A stretch of DNA of 11,930 bases from JBDTMC01 sp039934475 (GTDB lineage Bacteria; Acidobacteriota; Terriglobia; Bryobacterales; Bryobacteraceae). Of the stretch, positions 1 through 5,268 are shown piece after piece. Below the pieces are notes generated by a model that saw only the letters and a program-made list of their open reading frames with translations, searched no databases and was not told the DNA's origin. The position numbers were made by a program, and so were the translations under genes. The stretch's first letter is position 1; each line of letters starts with the position of its first letter. The stretch lies in the NCBI GenBank assembly GCA_039934475.1, contig JBDTMC010000235.1, positions 1 to 11,930 of the forward strand, given 5' to 3'.

Positions 1-1002
1 CACAACGATATCCACGACTACTTCGGAGCGTGGCTTGTCGATGTCATTGATGAGCTTTTCGGCGAGCGCCACCTGGTCGTTGGTTCCGCGAACCAGGATC
101 GCGTTCAAAGCCTGCATGGGAAAGATGCGGCGGATGTCGGAGATAGTACGGACGGCAGTGAGGATTTCCTGGAGGTCCTGCGGCTTGACGACGTTGCTAA
201 GGTAAAAGACCTTCACCACGTTGTCTTCGTAGTCGCGGCGCTTGGTGGGGTTATCCTGGGCGACGAAGATCGTATTGGGAGAGAGCGGTTTCCAGAAGGA
301 CTTAGTGAGAACACCCACTTGATCCAGGGCATCTTCCAAAGTGACGTTCGTGAGATCGATATTAAAATTGCGGGGAGAAGCCTGATAGTCGGAGTCGAAG
401 ATCACGTTGATGCCGGCGAGCTTGCCTACGGTTTCAAACAGCACTTTCACGGGCTGGTTGTTCATCTTGAGGCTGGTGATTTGGGGAGAGATGGGTTTCA
501 GCTCGGGGACCGGGAGGACGGAAGCGATACGTTCCTCCATATCTTTTCTGGCCAGTTCCGTGGGGGTGAGCGTGCGAGTATCGACGGCAGCATTGCCGCC
601 TTCCTTCTTCCGCCTCTCGCGTTCGATCATGTCATTGGTGCGGCGGATCTCCTGCTGGGCGATGGCGGAACCGGGGTCAACGGCGTAGGCCTTCACAAAT
701 TCAGCTAACGCTTCGTCCAGTTTGCCGTTTTCGCGAAGTTTGCGGCCCACGCCAACGTGGAACTCTCCGGTCTGAAAGCGGGCCTTGCGGACGGCTATGT
801 CGTAGAACGAGTTGTTGGGATCACTCCTCAGCGCCTGCTCATAGAGATCCAGCGCCTTGTCCCACTCTTTTCGGAGTTCGGCCTGTTGGCCATCGGCAAG
901 AAGTTTGTCTCCCTTGCGCGATTTGGCGGGCACGGGCGGCGTGAGCGCCAGAAGCAGGGCAACGACCCCCGCGAAACGAGCTAAACGATTGTACACAAGC
1001 AT
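1..1002 (-). CDS. TPR-containing secretin (GspD/PilQ-like), 3' part beyond window
   Basis: The reverse strand is open from the ATG at 1002 to base 1 (334 codons) and continues off the left edge. Residues 1-26 form a signal peptide: basic start, hydrophobic AGVVALLLAL, then PVPAKS. Residues about 30-115 are helical and TPR-like (WDKALDLYEQAL, LDEALAEFVKAYAVDPGSA), followed by a charged linker. Residues about 172-250 resemble the STN/N0 domain of secretins (VLFETVGKLAGINVIFD, VTLEDALDQV). Residues about 263-334 resemble a secretin N1 domain (KVFYLSNVVKPQDLQEIL, ALNAILVRGTNDQ, LINDIDKPRSEVVVDIVV). Secretins form outer-membrane channels for type II secretion or type IV pili; a TPR front end is typical of acidobacterial members. 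An in-frame TAG lies shortly upstream, and GGATAAG precedes the start as a weak binding site. The channel domain is outside the window, so type II versus pilus secretin stays open. Confidence 0.85.
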   Translation of the reverse strand, partial: MLVYNRLARFAGVVALLLALTPPVPAKSRKGDKLLADGQQAELRKEWDKALDLYEQALRSDPNNSFYDIAVRKARFQTGEFHVGVGRKLRENGKLDEALAEFVKAYAVDPGSAIAQQEIRRTNDMIERERRKKEGGNAAVDTRTLTPTELARKDMEERIASVLPVPELKPISPQITSLKMNNQPVKVLFETVGKLAGINVIFDSDYQASPRNFNIDLTNVTLEDALDQVGVLTKSFWKPLSPNTIFVAQDNPTKRRDYEDNVVKVFYLSNVVKPQDLQEILTAVRTISDIRRIFPMQALNAILVRGTNDQVALAEKLINDIDKPRSEVVVDIVV

Positions 1003-1032
1003 CTTATCCGTTTTGAATGTGCTACCATTGAG

Positions 1033-1063
1033 TTGTCTCGCGAACTCGCACTGCAGCTATAAA
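1033..1063 (+). promoter_or_regulatory. possible promoter for smpB
   Basis: TTGTCT (1033-1038) and TATAAA (1058-1063) resemble sigma-70 -35 and -10 hexamers on the plus strand. They lie in the 114-base gap between the divergent secretin gene and smpB. The spacer is 19 bases, two longer than ideal, so the assignment is tentative. No matching promoter for the secretin was found on the other strand. Confidence 0.3.
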
Positions 1064-1116
1064 AGAGTGACGAGCAGAGGCTTCCCCGCGTTGAGGGCAA
1101 TTGTCGAGGTGGCACG

Positions 1117-1593
1117 TTGAAAAAGCAGGAGTCGGGCATAAAAGTGGTGGCGGACAACCGCTCCGCGGGCCACAACTACCATCTTGGAGACCGCTTTGAG
1201 GCCGGAATGGTCCTTACGGGGACAGAGGTTAAAGCGGCCAAAGCGGGCAAGATTCAACTCAAAGAAAGCTATGCCGACATCGTGGGCAATGAGGCGTGGC
1301 TGCTGAATGCGCATATCGCCGAATACACGCATGGCAACCGCTACAACCACGAACCGGTTCACAAGCGGAAACTGCTGCTGCACCGGCGCGAGATCGACAA
1401 GCTTTTGGGGCAGACCAAGGAAAAGGGTCTGACGCTGATTCCGATCAAGGTGTATTTGAAAAACGGGCGCTTGAAAATCGAACTGGCCTTGGCTAAAGGC
1501 AAGAAACTGCACGACAAACGGGAAAGCGAGCGGGCTCGCGAAATGGACAATGAGGCAAAGGCCGCGATGAGCAACCGGAACGCCCGCAGCTGA
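1117..1593 (+). CDS. smpB: SsrA-binding protein SmpB
   Basis: SmpB binds the tRNA-like part of tmRNA and brings it to stalled ribosomes, so that incomplete proteins are tagged and the ribosome is released. The 158-residue product has the normal family length. Recognisable SmpB signatures are the early NRSAGHNYHLGDRFEAGMVLTGTEVK type strand (about residues 14-38), LKESYADI, HIAEYTHGNRYNHEPVHKRKLLLH, and YLKNGRLKIELALAKGKKLHDKRE, followed by the basic C-terminal tail that enters the mRNA channel. The start is TTG at 1117: GAGGT at 1106-1110 lies six bases upstream, and there is no better in-frame ATG. The gene is divergent from the secretin and precedes pepA by 24 bases, so co-transcription with pepA is likely. 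The tmRNA gene itself (ssrA) is not visible here. Confidence 0.97.
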   Translation: MKKQESGIKVVADNRSAGHNYHLGDRFEAGMVLTGTEVKAAKAGKIQLKESYADIVGNEAWLLNAHIAEYTHGNRYNHEPVHKRKLLLHRREIDKLLGQTKEKGLTLIPIKVYLKNGRLKIELALAKGKKLHDKRESERAREMDNEAKAAMSNRNARS

Positions 1594-1617
1594 CCTCAGC
1601 AGTCGAACGGTAATCTT

Positions 1618-3114
1618 ATGGAAACTACTCTTCTTTCACGGGCACTTGACGAAGTTCAGGTTGAGACGCTCGTCATTCCCTGCTTTGAGCGAGCGGCCGC
1701 CGGCTCAGCATTGGAACCGGACACTACGCGAGCGGCAGACGAGCGGACCGGCGGACTGATCTCCGAGTTGTACACTTCGGGCGAGTTCACCGGCAAATTG
1801 CTGGAGGCGACTTTGTTGCACCGCCCTACCGGCATGGCAGCGAAGAGGCTGTTGGTGATCGGCTGCGGCAAGCAGGAAGAGTTCGGAACCACCGAATTGC
1901 GCAAGGTTGGAGGCGCGGCGCTGCGCGTAATGAAGGGCAAATCCGCACGCCGGATCGGATTCGTGCTCGGCAGCAGCTTGGCGACGATGGAGAACACGAC
2001 GGCCTTGGTGGAAGGGGCGCTCTTAGGCGATTTCGAGCCTGACCAATATAAGACGGATCCCAAGAAGGCCGAAAAGATGGTGGACGAATTCACCGTCGTC
2101 ATTCCGCCGGGTGATGGCAGCGTAACGCGGAAAGCCTTGGAGCGCGGCCGGGTGATGGCAGAGGCGCAGAATTTCACGCGCGCCCTGGTGAACGAACCCG
2201 CTAATCGGCTGACCCCGATGGTGATGGCGGACAAGGCGCGGCAGATGGCCTCCGAAGAGGGTTTGGAATGCGAGGTTTTGGACCGCGCGCGGATGGAGGA
2301 GTTGGGTATGGGCGCGCTGCTGGGTGTGGCCATCGGTTCGGCCGAGCCGCCCGCCCTCATTATTCTGCGCTACCGGCCGCCACTTGGGATTTCAGGCGTT
2401 CATTTGGGGCTGGTAGGAAAGGGCGTGACGTTCGATACCGGTGGCGTCTCCATCAAGCCGGCCGACGGCATGGAGAAGATGAAGTACGACATGGCCGGAG
2501 GCGCGGCCGTGTTGGGCGCCATGAAGGCGATTGCTCAGCTGAAGCCAAGCATCTCGGTTACCGCCTACGTGCCGGCCGTGGAGAACATGGTGAGCAGCAA
2601 GGCGCAACGCCCCGGAGACATCGTCAAGTCAATGTCCGGCAAGACCATTGAGGTGCTAAACACCGACGCCGAGGGGCGTTTGATTCTGGCCGATACGCTG
2701 ACTTACGCCATCCGGGAAGGCTGCACGCACCTGGTGGACGCGGCCACGTTGACTGGCGCGATTGTGGTCGCGCTCGGGCATTTCAACATCGGGGCATTCA
2801 GCAATAACGACGCTTTCCTGGAGAAAGTGCGGGGGATCGCAAAGTCGCAGGGCGAGAAGATGTGGCCCATGCCCATCGACGATGAGTACAAGGACTATCT
2901 GAAGAGCGCTTTTGCCGACTTGCCAAACATTGGCGGCCGGTATGGTGGGGCAGTGTCCGCGGCCATGTTCCTCAAGGAGTTTGTGGAAGACAAGCCGTGG
3001 GTGCATTTGGATATCGCCGGGACGGCATGGCTGGATGAAGGAAAACCGTTTCTCTCGAAGGGTCCGAGCGGCGTGGCGGTGCGCACCTTTGTGAGCTTGG
3101 CGATGCAGTGGTAG
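1618..3114 (+). CDS. pepA: leucyl aminopeptidase, M17 family
   Basis: A cytosolic di-metal aminopeptidase that removes N-terminal residues, preferring leucine, in peptide turnover. The product has 498 residues, close to the family norm of about 500. The N-terminal regulatory domain covers about residues 1-160 and the catalytic domain about 170-498. The metal and catalytic set is complete: K268 and D273 in GKGVTFDTGG, catalytic K280, D291 in DMAGG, and D350, E352 and R354 in the M17 signature NTDAEGRL. The ATG at 1618 fits the family N-terminus; the binding site in front is weak. Some PepA proteins, such as the E. coli one, also bind DNA; nothing here tests that. It follows smpB by 24 bases and probably shares its transcript. 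No clear terminator hairpin follows. Confidence 0.97.
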   Translation: METTLLSRALDEVQVETLVIPCFERAAAGSALEPDTTRAADERTGGLISELYTSGEFTGKLLEATLLHRPTGMAAKRLLVIGCGKQEEFGTTELRKVGGAALRVMKGKSARRIGFVLGSSLATMENTTALVEGALLGDFEPDQYKTDPKKAEKMVDEFTVVIPPGDGSVTRKALERGRVMAEAQNFTRALVNEPANRLTPMVMADKARQMASEEGLECEVLDRARMEELGMGALLGVAIGSAEPPALIILRYRPPLGISGVHLGLVGKGVTFDTGGVSIKPADGMEKMKYDMAGGAAVLGAMKAIAQLKPSISVTAYVPAVENMVSSKAQRPGDIVKSMSGKTIEVLNTDAEGRLILADTLTYAIREGCTHLVDAATLTGAIVVALGHFNIGAFSNNDAFLEKVRGIAKSQGEKMWPMPIDDEYKDYLKSAFADLPNIGGRYGGAVSAAMFLKEFVEDKPWVHLDIAGTAWLDEGKPFLSKGPSGVAVRTFVSLAMQW

Positions 3115-3123
3115 GGCACGGTA

Positions 3124-3180
3124 TATCCCGACGATAGGGTAAATCTCCTAGCTTGGTGGGGGATATCCCTCAGTAGGGAT
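3124..3180. promoter_or_regulatory. paired inverted-repeat operator candidates
   Basis: Two inverted repeats of similar type lie about 40 bases apart. The better one is the perfect ATCCCT-CAGT-AGGGAT at 3165-3180, which overlaps a 10-base palindrome GGGATATCCC at 3160-3169. The weaker one is ATCCC-N7-GGGTA around 3125-3140. Their centres fall about 111 and 151 bases upstream of the start site predicted from the sigma-54-like element. That is where enhancer-binding proteins usually bind. The symmetry is seen directly; the protein and role are inferred. Confidence 0.4.
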
Positions 3181-3257
3181 TCCGATCAAATTTTCGCGGA
3201 TCGCCAAATTCCTCAATTTTCAGCCAATTCCCTTACCCTTTTGCGGTAGGACGCCGA

Positions 3258-3273
3258 TGGCATCCAAACTGCA
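3258..3273 (+). promoter_or_regulatory. sigma-54 (-24/-12) promoter candidate
   Basis: TGGCATCCAAACTGCA fits the sigma-54 consensus TGGCAYR-N4-TTGCW at the decisive positions: GG (3259-3260) and GC (3271-3272) are separated by exactly ten bases, and TGGCA and TGCA are intact. Mismatches are C for R after the TGGCAT block and C for the first T of TTGC. Transcription would begin near 3284, 14 bases before the Shine-Dalgarno of the small gene at 3310. No convincing sigma-70 promoter was seen in this gap. The evidence is a single site, so a chance match remains possible. Confidence 0.5.
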
Positions 3274-3309
3274 CAGGTACGGTTTGAATTGGGTCACGGA
3301 GAAAATTGA

Positions 3310-3420
3310 ATGCGCCTGAACAACAAGAGCCGGTCGCGGGTTTTCGCGGGTGTGATTATTCTCGCGATGCTGTTATTTATATTGCCCGCGGTCCAGGCGC
3401 TTATCGCCGGCAGCCGCTAA
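3310..3420 (+). CDS. 36-residue single-pass membrane microprotein, unknown function
   Basis: ATG at 3310 opens a 36-codon frame closed by TAA at 3418-3420. GGAGA at 3298-3302 sits seven bases before the ATG, an excellent ribosome binding site. The peptide begins MRLNNKSRSR (five basic residues in ten), followed by a hydrophobic helix of about 20 residues (VFAGVIILAMLLFILPAVQA) and a short tail LIAGSR. By the positive-inside rule, the N-terminus should stay in the cytoplasm. A cleavable signal peptide ending at VQA is also conceivable, but it would leave almost no mature protein. I do not recognise a family. A sigma-54-like promoter and paired inverted repeats lie directly upstream, so the gene may be conditionally expressed. 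It ends 49 bases before the remains of a convergent vapC. Confidence 0.55.
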   Translation: MRLNNKSRSRVFAGVIILAMLLFILPAVQALIAGSR

Positions 3421-3469
3421 GTTCGCTCTTGCCCCCAGCCCGCAGCAGGCCGATGCCGTTTGAGCCCGG

Positions 3470-3605
3470 CTACGCCGGAATAATCGCCAGCGCATCCCGC
3501 AACGCCGAATCTGGCGGCAAAAATCCACCATTCCTCCGATCAAAGGATCTTCACTACCGCTACATCATTGCCCGCCACACAAACGACAACTGCGTCAGCG
3601 GACAA
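3470..3605 (-). pseudogene. remnant of VapC (PIN-domain) toxin
   Basis: Just downstream of the antitoxin, where vapC normally follows, only a broken C-terminal piece is readable. The frame from about 3605 gives LSADAVVVCVAGNDVAVVKI, which I align loosely with the TDAxLLALAxxxxGxL segment of VapC toxins. It then meets a stop at 3540-3542. From 3550 another frame gives RSFDRRNGGFLPPDSALRD, then ALAIIPA and TAG at 3470-3472; this matches the family ending (TFDRR...LPP...AL.VIPA). A one-base frameshift therefore separates the two parts. The first half of the toxin, including its N-terminal catalytic aspartate, is missing. The call rests on position next to the antitoxin and recalled family patterns, not on an alignment. 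Confidence 0.5.
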
Positions 3606-3654
3606 GTTACCCACCCTGCCGCGTGATTCTCCGCAAACCATCCGGTGCGCCGCC

Positions 3655-3918
3655 TTACCGCCCCGGCTCCAGGAATTCCCGCGCCGCGTCAAAATCTTCC
3701 CTGCTACTCGCCGCAGTAACCTCATCCGGACCAAAACCCGGCGTTCCCGTTGGAGCCTGGAACACCGGAAAACCATTGCGCGCGCTCAACGTCGTTCGCT
3801 CCGCGATACCCCGCCGCGCGAGTTCCGACAAAGCGGCTCCCACTGACACGCCACGAGCGACAGCCAAGACCCGGGCGGCATCCAAAACATCGTTTTCTAT
3901 ATCCAGCATTGTGCGCAT
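3655..3918 (-). CDS. VapB-type antitoxin (ribbon-helix-helix), toxin partner degraded
   Basis: The 87-residue product begins MRTMLDIENDVLDAARVLA and continues VSVGAALSELARRGI. This is the usual ribbon-helix-helix DNA-binding domain (about residues 1-42) of VapB antitoxins paired with PIN-domain toxins. The C-terminal half (NGFPVFQAP, PDEVTAA, FDAAREFLE) matches the extended tail that normally wraps around VapC. In an intact system VapB neutralises the VapC ribonuclease and represses its own operon. Here the downstream toxin is only a frameshifted fragment, so this is an orphan antitoxin. It could be a relic, an anti-addiction factor against a VapC elsewhere, or a stray DNA-binding protein. 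The first ATG (3918) fits the family start MRTTLDI; the binding site is poor. Codon use is normal and the frame is intact. Confidence 0.72.
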   Translation of the reverse strand: MRTMLDIENDVLDAARVLAVARGVSVGAALSELARRGIAERTTLSARNGFPVFQAPTGTPGFGPDEVTAASSREDFDAAREFLEPGR

Positions 3919-4069
3919 CTCAATTCAATAATGATGACTAGCTGATTTGATGTCGAGCACGCTTTGGGGAAGAGGTTCGAATCTGCTCCCGACTGTCCTC
4001 CCAGTTGGCCGCAAATGGACCGCGAGTTCGAGGACTGGCGCCGAACGGGAGCCACACTGCGTTTGGGCC

Positions 4070-4699
4070 TCAGGCCACCGACGAGTCTTCGACTTTGCAG
4101 TAGCAGTAGGTGAATTGTTGGCCCGTTCCCCAGGGTGTGTAGTGTACTTCTTTCGCGCTGTCCACGAGTCGGAAGCTGCTGCCAAATTGGCCGTGCAGCG
4201 CGCCGGCGTCGTACCGCATCACCTCCAGCCCGCTGCATCGCGTCGGGCCTTCTGGTCCGAAGGTGCTCACGATTACGTGCCCGCCTGGACGGACATTGCG
4301 CCGAACACTTTGTACATAGGCGGCGCGGTCCTGAGGAGACGTGAGGAAGTGGAACACCGCGCGATCGTGCCAGATATCAAAGCAATGTCGGGGGAACGGA
4401 CTGCGCATCACGTCAGCGCAGACAAGGTTGACGCGTGCTGCGGCGATTCCAAGTCGCTGCTTTGTCACCTCAAGCGCTGTTGGTGAGATGTCCAGGACAC
4501 TGATGTGCTCGTATCCTCGTGCGACCAGATCATCCACGAGTGTTGATTCGCCCGCGCCAACATCGACGATCCTCGCGGAGCGCCCCTCTGCCGCCCGCTC
4601 GATGAGGCCCAGCGAGCGATCAAGGTGAGGGCGATACCAGCTCACGGCATCCGGAGCTTTTGTCCTGTAGATTCCTTCCCAATGCAGTTCGGAATTCAT
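4070..4699 (-). CDS. class I SAM-dependent methyltransferase
   Basis: A 209-residue soluble methyltransferase of the Rossmann-like class I fold. The start MNSELHWEGIYRTKAPDAVSWY (split here as MNSELHWEG and KAPDAVSWY) is typical of a small family often found in accessory regions. Motif I, the SAM-binding glycine loop, is VDVGAGEST near residue 45. LDIS ends strand 2, CADVMRSPF is motif II, and FDIWHDRAVFHFL the post-motif segment. RPGGHVIVSTFGPEGPTRCSG follows as the usual motif III region. I chose the ATG at 4699 over an in-frame ATG at 4720, because the GGGGGAAGGG tract then lies at binding-site distance and the family start fits. The substrate cannot be told from sequence. The gene is divergent from merR and shares its 161-base promoter region, which hints at, but does not prove, metal-linked expression. 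Confidence 0.85.
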   Translation of the reverse strand: MNSELHWEGIYRTKAPDAVSWYRPHLDRSLGLIERAAEGRSARIVDVGAGESTLVDDLVARGYEHISVLDISPTALEVTKQRLGIAAARVNLVCADVMRSPFPRHCFDIWHDRAVFHFLTSPQDRAAYVQSVRRNVRPGGHVIVSTFGPEGPTRCSGLEVMRYDAGALHGQFGSSFRLVDSAKEVHYTPWGTGQQFTYCYCKVEDSSVA

Positions 4700-4807
4700 C
4701 ACCGTGTGCCCTTCCCCCATCGTACCAGCCCGATCATTTCACATGGCTGAGGTGTTTCGGAAGGGTCCGCGAAGTTCTTCCCGGGATCTCCAGTGCCATC
4801 TTTTTTC

Positions 4808-4838
4808 TTGACCCGTAGTTGGGTACGGGCCCTAGAGT
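4808..4838 (+). promoter_or_regulatory. MerR-type promoter/operator with 19-base spacer
   Basis: TTGACC (4808-4813) and TAGAGT (4833-4838) are separated by exactly 19 bases, the over-long spacer that MerR regulators untwist to activate. The perfect dyad CCCGTA-N6-TACGGG (4812-4829) lies between them. The CCGTA/TACGG half-sites and their six-base separation agree with the mercury operator of Tn501/Tn21 as I recall it, offset by about one base. Transcription from about 4845 would give a short leader before merR at 4861, so merR and the receptor gene downstream are probably autoregulated together. Confidence 0.72.
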
Positions 4839-4860
4839 GGTAGGGGGAGAGAGCAACTTT

Positions 4861-5268
4861 GTGGAGACGCTGACTATTGGTCGATTGGCCGAACGTGGCG
4901 GAGTCAATTTGGAAACCGTTCGGTATTACGAGCGTGAAGGCTTGATGCCCCCGCCGCCGCGCAATCCTTCCGGGCACCGGACGTATTCGCCGAGCGCGGT
5001 CCGGCGGTTGCGCTTCATCCGTCGATGTCAAGAGTTGGGCTTCTCGCTCTACGAGATCAAGGAGTTGCTCGCGCTGCGGAGCGATCCGGAACAGCCTTGC
5101 GCCGAAGTGATCCGTCAGATCGACGGGAAGACCGCAGAAGTGGAACGGCGCATCGCACAACTCCGCACGATCCATCGCGCGCTTCGTCGTCTGCAGGATT
5201 CCTGCGAGGGCGCGTGTCACGTCAGCGACTGCCCGATTCTGGAAAGCCTCGACACGGAGATCGCTTGA
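4861..5268 (+). CDS. MerR-family heavy-metal-responsive transcriptional regulator
   Basis: A 135-residue dimeric activator/repressor that binds a dyad inside a long-spacer promoter and switches it on upon metal binding. The winged HTH is at residues 3-70: LTIGRLAERGGVNLETVRYY, EREGL, NPSGHRTY, LGFSLYEIKELL. A dimerisation helix covers about 79-112. Metal ligands are likely C80, C115, C119, H120 and C124; C80 and the SCEGACHVSDCPIL loop match the metal site of the MerR/ZntR/CadR group. The C-terminal spacing differs from both Tn501 MerR and ZntR, so the cognate ion (Hg, Cd, Pb, Zn) is undecided. The start is GTG at 4861, supported by GGGGGAGAGAG at 4843-4853 and by the promoter placement. A longer reading from 4819 would begin upstream of the predicted transcript. 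Its stop overlaps the receptor start. Confidence 0.9.
   Translation: METLTIGRLAERGGVNLETVRYYEREGLMPPPPRNPSGHRTYSPSAVRRLRFIRRCQELGFSLYEIKELLALRSDPEQPCAEVIRQIDGKTAEVERRIAQLRTIHRALRRLQDSCEGACHVSDCPILESLDTEIA

Noticed and set aside
3466..3478. small perfect hairpin CCGGC-TAC-GCCGG as terminator for the microprotein gene
   Set aside because: Five pairs with a three-base loop and no T-run on either strand; it overlaps the vapC remnant's stop.
3971..3987. tRNA T-arm-like sequence (AGAGG, TTCGAAT, CTGCT), a possible attachment-site scar
   Set aside because: The loop fits but the stem has one mismatch and one wobble in five pairs. No acceptor, D or anticodon arm is found upstream, and no second copy is seen near 7430-7650. 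Probably chance.
4800..4807. T-tract before the merR promoter as an intrinsic terminator
   Set aside because: No stable stem precedes it on the plus strand; it is more likely an AT-rich upstream element or chance.
5025..5264. upstream extension of the receptor frame inside merR
   Set aside because: It reads merR in another frame and lacks a signal peptide at its front. The TTG at 5265 has a Shine-Dalgarno and is followed directly by the signal peptide.
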